From contig JABVXU010000142.1 of the NCBI GenBank assembly GCA_013365365.1, positions 58,899 through 122,898 of the forward strand: a stretch of DNA of 64,000 bases, given 5' to 3'. Positions 1 through 12,600 of this stretch are shown one piece after another. The position numbers were made by a program, and so were the translations under genes. Every line of letters begins with the position of its first letter. Within the stretch, counting starts at the first letter, position 1. Origin of the DNA: Cruorifilaria tuberocauda. Lineage: Eukaryota; Nematoda; Chromadorea; Rhabditida; Onchocercidae. Under the pieces are notes generated by a model. That model made no database searches. It was not told the origin of the DNA and saw nothing but the letters and a program-made list of their open reading frames with translations.

Positions 1-3000
1 AGCGGTAGCAGCACTGTTGACCGCATCACGAACTTCCTGCGAATTCGGGTCTACGCCAGGTAGATCTGCCAGAAGTTGACGAAGTAATTCAGGATCACTG
101 ATCAGCTGACCAAGTTGGTCATCTTCAGCCTACAAGACTGAGAAAATTTAATGGGCTAAATTAATGTCATATTGATTACACAGGCCTTTGACCTACGATG
201 CTCAAAATAATTCCTTAAAGAATCGATGAATAACGGCTTGATGCAGCATAAAAAATCAAAATTGATAAATTCAATCTAATATAATCTGGTATAATGACCT
301 ATACAATTTTCAAGTGTCATAATCCAACATGTGCCCTAGAGTTTACTGTAATTTGCTTGGTTACTCTGATAACTTATTATATAACCTCTCCCTTTCGATT
401 TTATGCCATAATTTCATACGGAACTGAAGAACTTTCACTTCTTCCATGTTATTTTAATGACTTAAAGATAACATGTAAAACTGTAGCATGATACTTTAAA
501 ATATAAAAAATCTTTCTGAAAAAGAAAATTACCATCATGGCATCCCGCGCAGCAGCTGAGTCATCAACTTCCATCGCTTCAGCAGTACTGCTTTGATCTT
601 CTTTCGGAGTAGTACTGGCAATTTCCATGGTAGATATTTCAGTTGTTGCTAATTGATCAGATACCCCCGTATTTGGTGAAGCCGTCTGTAGTGCACCGGA
701 ACTAGCAGCGCCTGTACCTTCTTGCATCGACATACGCAATGCCCATTCCAACTGCTGCTCTTCAGTCATTGCACCAGGATCCATCGTCATAATGTCATCT
801 AAAAATAAAAAACTTTGCAAATAATCTGCACTAAAGATTAGTGGGACTGTTTCATATTTTTTAGAATTTAAAGCAAATGAGAGCCATACATTTACTTTCG
901 TATGTTAAACTAAAATTTCTTACTTTCAGCAGTGTTTGCTGGCTGCGGTTCAACATCATCCGTCCCACCGCCTCTTTGCCGTTGTCGTTGTTCTTCCAAT
1001 GAGACGCGAAGTGCCTTAAATTATTAATGCCCGCAGATTCGGAAAGCTAATTCTACTTCTTTACATGCTTCTAAGAAGGACTTTGATTGCAAAAAAATTA
1101 TGACAATTTGAAGTCCAATTCAAAAGTCCACAAATGATATAATTTATAACCAATGCTAAATCAGGATCGTCTTCAGGATCAATTCTAAATTCGAATCCAC
1201 CTCCGCCCGCAGCTACTACCGGTGCAGCAGTGCCATCTTCTCCACGACATATTGGAGACGATACCAATGCTTCCGTAAGTGATGAACTGGCCGGTACAAC
1301 TACTAGGTTCGAGCCACTTCCTTCTCTAAATACGAATTCATAGAAAAAGGAAAATACAATGAAATGGAACTAAGATCTTTTGTTGCAAAGATCATATTTC
1401 ACGATCCTATAATAGAAAGGTAATAAACCTAAGCTCATTTATCAATTATATAAGTCATATTCTGACTGCTAGTGAATTGTTAAACTCAACCACTTAATGT
1501 TTATCACTTTACTTCTGTTGACATATCCTTTAGAATCAATTTAATTATTTAAGGTTGAGTTATTAGCAAAACAAAACTCTTCACTCACTTCCCATTTAGC
1601 GTTTCGATAAATTGTCCCATAATTTCACTATCGGTTGAATCTGCTTCACCAAAGCATACAACATCTACTTGAACTTTCTCTTTTTTTAACTTCTTTGCAA
1701 GCTTTGTAAGCTAAAATATATAATATTTAAGCAAAATTTTGCTCTTTACTAAGTTTGAATGACACTGAAAAGTGCCACTAATAAGATGAATCAGATTATT
1801 ATAGAACAAAAGAATGGCAGATGAAACTTTAAGAAAAACAGGAAATTAGATTGAAAATATATAGAAAAAAAATGATAAATAAACCTCGGCAGAATTTAAA
1901 TGGTCAATTGGGCTACCAACAAAGACGACAATTCGCATTTTGTGGTTTCTATTTTGACGATGCTTCAGTGCTAAGTGTGCTACCTTAATCGCATTGATAA
2001 AATTTGATGCACCCTGCAAAATAAAAAGTTTTGATACGACATACTGAAACAGTTTAACAAATGATGGTGTAAAAGTTTTCCAGAAAATCCATATTAAAAT
2101 CCGGTTATGTCATATCAGTGCTCTACTTAAGTTACCAGTTTTAAAGAAAACCACAACGCTAGGATTTTTTACCTTTGGTTCCACTTGATGAAGTTTCATA
2201 AACAGTTTTCCGTTTTCTTGTGTTAAAGTTGTCAGCACTTCCACGGTACTGCAATTACGTATTCTCAATTTTTTTTTAAGGGGATCATAATGATACCTTC
2301 AAATAATGATGTACTAAGCGGAAATACAACACTGAAGGTCAGAAAGACTTAAATCTTTTAACTTGTTCAGCTTTTTTGTCAATAATTTATGCACATAGCG
2401 ACAATATTTAAAAAAGAGCGGTAGAACAGAGAGAAATCAAATCCTTCACTCATACATCACATTTATCTTTGTACAATATAAGATAACTATTATTATGGTC
2501 CGTGACACTTTGGAAAACCAAGATTTTACTCTTTAACTAATGGCATTTTATAAAATACATTGATTCCTAATTGACGATACTTCTTATAACGGGAGTTTAT
2601 GTCTTAACTGAAATTAGCTTTTACAGCAAATCCTCCTAAGACCATTTCAAAACTTGAGATAAACTTAGCAAACGCTAAAGACATACTCAGCCATAGCAAT
2701 CAATCCAACGGCGTTTTCAGGATTTGCACGAAGCTTACATTGCAACACTAAATTCACAGCATCTTGTTGACATTGCAAACGAGTTGGTGCAAAATCACCA
2801 TTTCTCATCCATTCCGAATTATCAACACTGAAAATATCACCTATATCATATTTAAGTGATATATTGTAATATTTATATTTATAAAACTTTAGAAGTAATA
2901 TTTACTTTCTACTAAATAGGGCAAAAATTAAAACAATAGCAACATGCAAAAAATTTTGCATTAAAGAAAGCTAATCGAAGGATGCATGCCACTATTCTCT

Positions 3001-3112
3001 TTACCACGTTACAAAAAGCACAAAACGATCATCGAAATGCGCATAAAGGCTAATCAAATAAAACAATGCAAAGCCTGTTAACCTACCAAATCATTGTACT
3101 TTCTTGAACCAT
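1..3112 (-). CDS. rpn-10: 26S proteasome ubiquitin receptor RPN10/PSMD4 (3' end off window)
   Basis: Base subunit of the proteasome 19S regulatory particle that binds ubiquitin chains. Nine minus-strand exons keep frame: 3087-3112, 2687-2827, 2173-2248, 1885-2013, 1589-1710, 1151-1325, 924-1014, 533-798 and 129 to beyond base 1. About 385 residues are present. The N-terminus [20 protein letters not shown] opens a von Willebrand A domain (about residues 1-190) matching human PSMD4 closely ([29 protein letters not shown]). Two ubiquitin-interacting motifs follow: [15 protein letters not shown] near residues 218-236, split by an intron, and [14 protein letters not shown] near 265-280. The last visible exon ([19 protein letters not shown]) matches the family C-terminal region; only the charged tail is missing. 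A TTTCAG lies 22 nt upstream of the ATG, consistent with spliced-leader addition. Identification is very secure. Confidence 0.96.
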
Positions 3113-5183
3113 TATGTCGTTCTGTTATAATTCACTGAAAGCTAATTAATTAACTAAAATGATCAGCAAAAATTTTCAGAGAAACGGTAAACTTATTTAA
3201 CCAATAATTTCTTGTAAGTTAAAAAAATAAATTTCGAATTTTGTAATCCATCTCTTTCTATATTAGCATTAAGCAATTTCCATACGTACTATTGTTTATT
3301 CTGATAGTTTAAAATCCTTTAACTTTTTGAGTCATTTAAAATTTTTGGGGAATAGCCAAAAGTATGTTATTTGGTAATTAATTACCGATCTATCTTTCAG
3401 AATTTGTAAAATATATAAAGGAATTGATTGTTAATGACAATTATTTGCTAATAGAAGATATATACACGCCTATCACTTATACTCACATCTCATGAAATCA
3501 CATTTACGTCAATCCTTACATAGGATAATCGAGCAAGTGATTGCTTTAAAAATATGAAATCAATATCAGTATATCAGTAATTTATAAATAAATTAATAAT
3601 CCTTAAATAACTTCATGTTCATCAATGATTCTTTTTTTTTACCAAACCTAATATATTAATATAATAAATAATATATTTGTATGTAAAATAAATGTATTAA
3701 CAATTCTCGTGCAATCCACGTAAGTTCACGCTGACGCATGTTCGGGACAAAAGTTAACTGTTCACGTAATACCGAAAAATGATATCACTACGCTGTTACC
3801 GATAAGTAACCGGAGAGCAACCGGTATGTTAGGTATTGGACAGCGTTTCATAGTGGGTATCACCGAATAGCTGCAGCAATCATTACACAGCGGGACGGTA
3901 CGCATTTGGTCGTGAGGGATATCGGTTTAGAGTATTCCATCCCTCCCTCTCCCTCTCCCTCTCCCTCCTCCTCCTCCTCCTCCCTCTCTCCCTCCCTTTC
4001 TCTCTCTCTCTCTCTTCATCTTGTATTTGGGCTGATCAATTGACTTATTGAAATTCGGATTACTTTAACCGGACCGGTTAAATGAGACTTTTGAAAATGT
4101 ATGGGATGATTATTTCGATTAGAAATAATCATGTGGTCAAGAATAATATTCATATGCTCATATTTATACTGTTAATTTTTCCTTCAATTATTATTTTTTT
4201 TTATTTAATTATTTGATCAAACATTCGGGATATGAAACGGAAATAAATTTACCCATTTTTTATGAAAAATTTATAAAACTTAGAAAGTTATTAGATTTGT
4301 TATACCATGTTTTTTATTTGTAGTAGGAAATAAAGCAAACTTCGTTCTGGAAATTTTATACAGAATATACCATATTACCATTATCTTTTCATGTAATAAA
4401 CAGAAAAAATTTTTATTAAAACTTTAAATTGCATGAAATATTAATGGGGCATGAACTGGAACTGGAGCTTTTTGAAGGGCTCAATCTGTATTAAATTTTA
4501 GTAACAATGTTTTAAAATTTATTAATATTCAATATTTCGACATTATAATAAAAATAATAATTACACTATTGCAGTGTTGAGACAGCAAAGTATATGTTCT
4601 GCTGCAGCACCGGCAGCACAATAATTCTGGATCTGTTGGCGTGCGTGAATAACCGACGTTTCAGGATATCGTTATGGGTTAATTTCAACTAATTTTCGTC
4701 TTTAATTATTAGATTTTATATTCTTTATTAAATCTCATTGTCTATTCTAAGTTTGCAATAGTCGTCATAAATAGAACCTATCATTTCTTTGGTTGATATA
4801 AGCTTATAATATTATGATAATTTAATGCTCATTATGTCACACAAATATGCTGTTCTTTCTCGTTATTTATCGAAGCAAAGTGTGAAACAGAGTTAATAAT
4901 GCATGGAAAAGTTTATATAAGCTACTATTAAAACATTTTATCGTATATCTTTTTCAAATTTCTCTTTTATTTTGAATAATTTGATACCATGGAGCAGTAA
5001 TTTGTCTATACTTGATATAATCATTCGAAAACGCTTTGAGCAATTATCTTATCCCATTCTTTTTGATACTTCCTAATCTTTATCATTTTAATATTGTGAT
5101 AAATTTTTGAAGTTAAAATTTAAAAAAAAATTGTGATTTCTGAAGACAAGAAATAAAAAATTTTAATTTTTATTCAAAAAAAA
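3113..5183. other. Intergenic region between divergent RPN10 and UBE2V genes
   Basis: No coding exon is visible. The stretch should contain the promoters of both flanking genes. From about 3710 to 3940 the DNA is clearly less AT-rich than its surroundings and has short dyads such as GTTAC-N6-GTAAC. This runs into the polypyrimidine tract at 3941. The rest is AT-rich with no recognisable structure. Confidence 0.6.
3941..4016. repeat. CCCT/CTC/CT polypyrimidine microsatellite
   Basis: About 75 bp are purely C and T on the plus strand: CCCT and CCCTCT repeats, then CTC triplets, then a (CT)n run. It lies in the shared upstream region of two divergent genes. It could be a promoter polypyrimidine element or simply a microsatellite. 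Confidence 0.85.
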
Positions 5184-6241
5184 ATGGTTTTTGCTTCAGT
5201 AGATGTTCCGCGAAATTTTCGTTTACTGGAAGAACTTGAAGATGGGCAGAAAGGCAAAGGTGATGGCAATATATCATGGGGACTTGAAGATGACGATGAT
5301 ATGACTTTGACACGTTGGACAGGAATGATTATTGGCCCTCCAAGAGTTGGCTTTCCTTTCTTTTAAATTTAAATTTATATGGAAAATTTATTAGTAGAAG
5401 TTCTCAACAAAATTCTTTTTGTTGTTACTCCCTATAATTACTTCAGACGATAAAATGATTAAAAAAGAACTGTTCATTAGCATATGAATGGTTATATTAG
5501 TTATTGAGCTCAACATTTTTATTGAAGTTATTACATCAGAAAAATTGCAATTGGGAATTTATTAAGAGAGTGACGATTAGTAGTCAACTAATAATGTTCA
5601 GTCATTGCACCATTTTTTTTAATCTGCTTTTGGTTAAATTATCGAAGCTACTGTAATTTAGACTCCGTTTGAATCCAGAATATATAATTTACGCATAGAA
5701 TGTGGTCAGAATTATCCTAAAGAGGCACCAACTGTACGGTTTACGACGAAAATCAACCTGAACGGCGTAAATCAAGTCAATGGCATGGTAGTTAGTTAAA
5801 TTTTTGTTAAATTCTTATTAAATTTTGTATAGTTATCATATAAAACATAGAGCTGAAATTGCTGAAAAGAAATAGAAGGTGAACAGCGTCGGAAATTTAG
5901 TTGCTTAGATAAATTGATATCTAGAATCAACTTAATCCTCCTTCAACTTTTGAAAGGTGGAATTTATTCTGTAGTTTTTGCTAACATATTCTATCTAATG
6001 CGCAGCGACGCTTCTTTTTTTATTTATAAAGACTTCAACAGAAATAACTTCAAAAAATTTGCAACATTCTGTTCAATTTAAAAATACTTAATCGCAGGTG
6101 GATAGGCGATGTGTACCTGTTCTTCGTCAGTGGAATAGCACATTTTATATCAAAACGATTCTTGAAGATATACGAAAAACAATGATGACTGCAAAAGAGA
6201 ATATGAAGTTACCGCAACCTCCAGAGGGTGCCACATATTAG
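5184..6241 (+). CDS. uev-1: Ubiquitin-conjugating enzyme E2 variant (UBE2V1/UBE2V2, MMS2 type)
   Basis: Catalytically inactive E2-like partner of UBC13 that positions the acceptor ubiquitin for K63-linked chains. Three exons, 5184-5345, 5662-5787 and 6098-6241, join in phase 0 to give 143 residues, the usual family length. The protein reads [20 protein letters not shown], then [20 protein letters not shown] and TGMIIGPPR, and ends with [14 protein letters not shown] before TAG, nearly identical to human UBE2V2. The UEV-specific N-terminal strand and the PKEAPTVRF segment are present. Relative to human MMS2, DARSIPVL is replaced by DRRCVPVL, placing a cysteine one residue from the ancestral E2 active-site column. 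It is divergent from RPN10. No clear trans-splice acceptor was seen close to the ATG. Confidence 0.97.
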
Positions 6242-7900
6242 GATTCCTTTATTTCGTACTTTCTAATATTTCCAAATTTAGTAGCGTATCTTATATTTAT
6301 TATTAAAATTGAATAATAATTTTAAGTCCATTGCACGACCAATTCTCTACTTTTCGCTTTGGAAGAAGTGAAATTTAATCTATGTTTTAATCTAGAAACA
6401 GTGGTTGGAATATTGAAATACTAATATGTTTTTTGACTGTATATTGTTCTTTATTTCACTATAATTTCTAATATATCATGGCAATTTCTGATATTTTTAT
6501 TCAGAGATTAATGTTTAAATATTCCAGTCAATCTTTATATGAAATTCTTGTTTCCTTGCCGTAGGTTAACCTACCGCAAGTAGCATCTCCGCTGTTTTCT
6601 TTATGATTGAAAAAGGTTCCAGATATGTTTTTCAGGTTTTAACTTCACGGTTCGCAGTTGTAACGCAAGATCTGTGCGAGGATGAAGTGTGCGTATGTAT
6701 TTGTATGTATGCATGTGTACGTGTGCATTTTAATGCATTTGTTATTTTGATGGTCAAAATTATAGATCTGTGTATTTGTTATTTTTGCCAAGTTTTCGGA
6801 ATGCTGCTGTCTTTTACTGCTTTCTTTCACACTTATTACATCTCTCCTCTTAATGTTAATTATTAGAAGAGAGCAATGTTTCACGTTATGTTATTTGTAG
6901 AATGTTACCGAATTTCGTAAGCAGTAAGTTCAAATGACGTATTTTCCGATGCTTCTAATATTCGCGACCTATACTGACAACGTTGTACTGAAGATTGTTG
7001 TTTTTTTCTTTTTTCATTTGGTAGAAAATCGATACGTTATTAGAACAAGCAATTGTGTTTTAACACCGTACTTATGAAATTTCTGTTTTTTTTTTGAATC
7101 CTTGGAAAATTTAATTTTAATATTTGATGAGGAAAATTATAAGGAAAGCGATGCAATTATAATAGATATTGGGTCGAATAATAAGATTGCGCCACCTGGT
7201 TTATTGCTTTGCTACAATGAAATATTCCTTTAGTCTTTTTTTTTTGCTCCAATTACCAGTTTTAATTCAACTTTTAAGTTTTATTTTAATTACCGCTTAA
7301 AATAAAGATAGCTTTCAACAAATATTTGATGCTTTTGATTTTTTTTTGAGAAGTCGTTACAATCGGCATTATATTTAATGATTTTGTAAATATATGTATA
7401 TATTTATCTCTCTAGCTTTGACAGCTTTCCCTACCTAGCATCAACGTTACATTCACTTTAAATGAAGAAAGAATTTCGAATGCATTAATCATATGCTATC
7501 TTCTCATGGATCGATCATTTAGTGATAGTTGTCTATGCTTTTTATTTTCCTATATGGTTACAACACAACTGATAACGCGTATGAGAGCTACCTTATGTAA
7601 TGTCAGAGATCAAAATGTCAGTTTTATGTCATGGATCTCTGTTAGGGATGAAATATTTTTAAATGGGATATTAGTTTCATGCTTTAACAGCCTTTGATAA
7701 AAAGAAATCCAGCCTTGGATTTCATTTCATATTTCGACAGGTTTACTAAAAAATTCTCTGGTGCTGGAAATTTTGGGAGATCAATATTTATTATCAGTTG
7801 ATAACATTTTATTTTTATGATTTGAATTAGAGAGAAGTTAAGTAGAGAAGATCAAGTGAAGCATAAGAGGTTGGTTTGCAAGTCAATTTACGTTTTAATC
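6242..7900. other. Intergenic region, UBE2V to BRWD/PHIP
   Basis: AT-rich sequence without convincing coding potential. It contains a short TG/ATGT-rich tract near 6687-6730 and several T-runs. Because the first BRWD exon is uncertain, a 5' UTR or an alternative first exon may lie in the right half. Confidence 0.5.
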
Positions 7901-9597
7901 ATGAGTAAGCGTAGGTTTATGTCGGAATCAACTTATCGTCAGTTTATATCTATTAATTTACGTAATCTATTAATTTATAGGCTTATTTCTGTTATATATG
8001 AAAATCCGCAATGAGATTATGACGTAATGTCAAAATTTGATGCCGTAACGCACAATGGTAAGACACTTAAAATTTATGATATTGACCTAGGTATATTTGT
8101 CACTGGAATAATCTAAAACATGCATAGAATCATTTGATCATTGGTATCAATGTGACATTGTACAACATGAAGTTTCGAGCATTTTAAGGCATATGTAACA
8201 GTTTTTGCGGACCTTGAAAATGATATTTTCTTTTTCTACTTTCTTTTTCAGTTGTTCAAAAATTCTAAAAAAGAATAATTTGCAAGGCTTCTTGTACAAT
8301 GATGCTTTACTTTTCTATTATCGGGGTTTGTTATAAAATTTCAGAACTACTTGTGGCAATTCAACGATATCTCTCTCAGGGTCCGTGTCAGGAAGCGGCT
8401 CAAACGCTGAAGAATGAAATAGAAAAAAATCAGGTTTTTGTCTCCCTTAGTTCCCAAAAAAGATGTTCATAACCAAAATTTGACTTTTTTGTCGATCAGA
8501 ATACTTGAATTCTTAGCGCTCATTGCAATAGGAATCTTTATAGCAATCTAACAATCCAAATAAGTCGAAGTTTTCATCAATTGGATTTTTATTAAAAGCT
8601 TCCTTGACATAAAATTCTTGCTGTTGATTTGTTTCCAAATTAGACTGCTCGACTTACTGAAGTGAACGTGAAGAATTAGTGCAAATAATTATGGCGACAA
8701 TTCCTTACTAAAGAAGACTTATCTGTTAAAAACTAAAGTAAGGGGGAAAGAAAGGAAGAGTTCCTAATGCAACCTTCTGAAGCATGTTCATTCTTTCCTT
8801 ATTTTCATCATTCCTATGTCTTATTAGAGTTATTTTTTTTTATGCATTTAAATTTCTTTTTTCAAAGTTATTTCGCTTTTACTTCATTTTTGATGTTAGT
8901 TAGTTTTCAGTTGCTGCCTGCAAGATATGATTATAAGGGCCAAGCTCACCAACGTTCTTTCGAGGATTTTGTTAGTTATTTTGGTTTTTTTACTTATTTT
9001 TTTGGAAAAATTGAGTTGAAGCGTTACAAAAATTAGCCAAATTGTAGAAGCATATAGTTTAAATTGTGCAGTTATTTTTTCCACTTGAATAATTTTGCTT
9101 CCCTAGAATTACCGCTTTTTTCAAGGAAAGATCTGTTACGCCGTTAAATGTTTCATTGGTTTCCTTAATCGAACGTCTTGGTTCTTTAATCACGATCGCA
9201 GTTCCAATTCCTTTACGAAATCTACCTCTGAGAATATATATGAATAAACCATATGCTTTAGATCGAAAACCAGGTTCTTTTTTGTGTTCTTTTTCGCTAT
9301 ATTATTATTGCCGTCTTAGTAGCTCTATTGATTATTGCTGAAAACTAGTTTGTGCTATGTTTCAGGGGATTTAATAAAAAAGCCAACATTACGGGTTGCC
9401 TTAGGACGTTCGAATATCAGTGTGCTAAAAAAGCTGAATCCAATACATTCACGGATTGCACGTGAATTGGGCAAGCCAATAACACCGAAGTATCTTTTGC
9501 ACAAGGTAATAATTTGTAATCTTTGTTTAGAATTTTTTTAAGAAAACGCTCGATGTATCAGTTGTGCCATTTTATCCAAAAGTTTTTATTTTTCTTA

Positions 9598-9636
<39 letters not shown>

Positions 9637-12600
9637 TTTTAATGAGTCTATAATGTACGGCACAATTTTGCATCAGAGAGAAGACACACAGAAAAAATTG
9701 TCGTTTGAAGAAGCCGTTTGGTGAACGGCTTTTTCGAGAACTACAGACAAAACTGTTTTGTTAACTGCTACAAGCATTTTTATAGAACTGAAATACTAAA
9801 GATTTCATGGTATGGGAAAATGTTTGCAATTCATTTGTTTAAATATAACTTGATAACTAAGATGATAATTATATATTAGAGAATAACCAACAAGCAAGAA
9901 TTCTTATACTAGTTGTCCATAAGATTACGTGATTTAATAGTGTAGAAAAATAAGTCTTGAATTTTGGAAAAATTTTTTGTAATTCAGCCTAATACAGTTT
10001 AACATGCATTTGCAAGGAAGAATTTCAGAGTTCAATGAACAATTTTGAATTGCATTATCGCATTCTTGGTCATCTGTCATCGGTTTTCTGCGTTGCATTC
10101 GATAAATCTGGCTCTTACGTAATTACGGTAATATTTTTCATATTAAACATTTTTCTTCCTATTTATTTGTGTGATGTCGAATTCATTAAGTCTTAAGCGT
10201 GTTAGAAAAAATCCATATATGATTAATCTAATAAGATATGGGAAGTCGAAATTTTTTTGATTCGCTAATGTTAAAGAGATATTTCTTTTTCTTGAATTAT
10301 ATCATTATTGAAAGCTTGGCTTGTTAATTTAAATAGTCGATATTCGTTTTCGGGCCGGATATAATTTTTCCTTTTTCAGGGTGCTGATGATAATCTTGTT
10401 AAAGTGTGGAATGTACGAACGGGTTTGCTGCGTTTCACGCTACGAGGACATTCAGCAGAAATCTCAGATATGTCTGTTTCAGAAGACAATACGTTGTTAG
10501 GTACTGGTTCCGTGGATAAAACAATTAGGTAATTTGTATTTTTATGCTTATCATATTATGTTACTTAGGTAATCTTTAATAATAATATGAGCTTAAAATG
10601 ATATGGTTATAAGAGTAATATTGTGGTAGTGAACATTTTATATCAGTAGTACAATAGCATTAATAATAATAGTACTAATGACAGTGATAATGATGACACT
10701 TGTAATAGTATTTGTTACTTCTTAGCAACATCTGTTAGATGAACGATTTGATATCAACTCAGAACTTCTGATTCATATTTCACTGTATTCAATTCTACGA
10801 TTATTTATGTTTTTCAAGTTATGCCTCCTCATGATTTTTTGTTACTACGTTGCCGTTACCATGAATTTCTTTTATTTCCTTGACTCCTAGAGATCAATAA
10901 GTGGAGATTCATTGCAACAGAAGTTGAAAGATTTGAAAAACTTTTTTTTAAGCAGTACAAGACAACGTAAATGCATTCACTGAAAATTATTTCCCAGATC
11001 TTAGGAGTTTAGCTTGCATAGTGACGACAAAATATAAAAAGATTTCTAAAAGATAAAGGTACTGATCGAAACACGTGAATTCGGTGAAAAATTTATGAAT
11101 TGGAAATATAGTTGACAATTAGAGCGTGCCAGTTGTTTTCCTTGTTACGTTACCAGTGCATTAATTATTGGCATGGCTATTTGATATGCCCACTTGGTAC
11201 TTTGTGATATTTTTTTGAAATCAAAGGTTTAGGAATGAAGACTTTTCTTGTCAGGAAATGAATGATATATTTTCCAAAAAAAAAGAAGAAAAACAAGAAA
11301 AGTATTATTCGTTCTTAGCGTCTGTCAGATTTTCGAGTTGTAGTTTCTGGTATTTTAGTATATGAACTCCAATCGTGTTACTATTGATTTTTAAAAATTT
11401 CAGAGTGTGGTGTCTGCAAACTGCTGCGCCGTTGGCTTTTTATCGCAGTCATTCCGCAATGGTTACACTGATTGCTTTCCTTCCATTTGTTGATGGTACC
11501 ACGCGTTATTTGGTTTCAGCTGGTGGTGATTGTCTTGTGAATTTTTATCGTTATAATTCCTTGGATCATGGATTTGAGTATGTTTGTTATAAATGATTAA
11601 TTTTAATAATAACGAAAAGGCCTTGGTTACAGTGCTTTCAATGATGATTTATATAAAAGTTGTCAGAATTATTATTGATTTTACCTTTCCTTTAGGATTC
11701 AGCATTCGCTTTTCGCTTTTTCAGAGCAGTACCGACACGTTTCTATGAGCGCACATCATCAGGTGCCCGTATTGTAAGCTCATGTCATAGTCCTGGTGGC
11801 AGTCTAGTAGTTTTTGGTGATACACACCATAATCTTAGGATTTACAAGATCACTCGTGATAGTATTGTTAAAGTTAGCGATATTGAAGCACATACAGTAT
11901 GTTAATTTTTTTCTTGCATATGAATTTCATGATTTAAAAATAAACTTAAGAGTTATAAACAAATTTTTGAAGGTTCCTTTCAACATTTCGATTTTAACTC
12001 TTGCGTTTATTTTTAGGATGAAATATATTCGACGATATTTTGCAGGATCGTGTTGATAGTTTGGTATGGGCACACACAGGATTACGGTTTGCAAGTGGTA
12101 GTCGAGATGGTGTTGCTAAAATATGGAAATTTGAATTTAATGATTGGATTCCACTTGTCTTGCATCCTAAACTGAAGTGAGGAAGCACTTACAGAATTTT
12201 ATTTAAATTTCTTCTTAATTACTCGGAATTTCGCTTAAATTTCTTTGTAATTTTTGCTCGTTTTTGATAGACAAGAAAACATATATCATGAAGATAGTCC
12301 GCTGTATTTTATGGGACGTGAGTCATATTTCCGAGATAACTTTAAAATCGATGATTACTGCGTGACTTTGTTCTTCGACTTCTTTTGACTAGCAAACAAA
12401 TGCTTTTTGTTTCTTGGGTCAGCAATTTTCTATTATTTCCGTTTTTTGAAAAGATAATTTAAAAGTGTTGCAGAGATGAAAAGGTTTCGAATTCGCGTAA
12501 CACATACAAAGTAACGATGTTATGTTGGTCGCTGGGAGATGATTTCATTATTACTGCTGGTTCTGATTTTATTTTGCGGGTGTGGTGCTCGATATCCGGT

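Noticed and set aside
6603..6866. 87-codon plus-strand open frame with a hydrophobic end
   Set aside because: It crosses a TG-rich tract, has no recognisable motif, and overlaps an equally long frame on the opposite strand.
8896..9541. Alternative reading of BRWD exons 3-4 using the CCCTAG at 9101-9106 as acceptor
   Set aside because: That acceptor forces a stop or a frame without PHIP similarity; TTTTTTCAAG at 9116-9125 keeps phase and aligns IERLGSL with the PHIP HRLGPLL segment.
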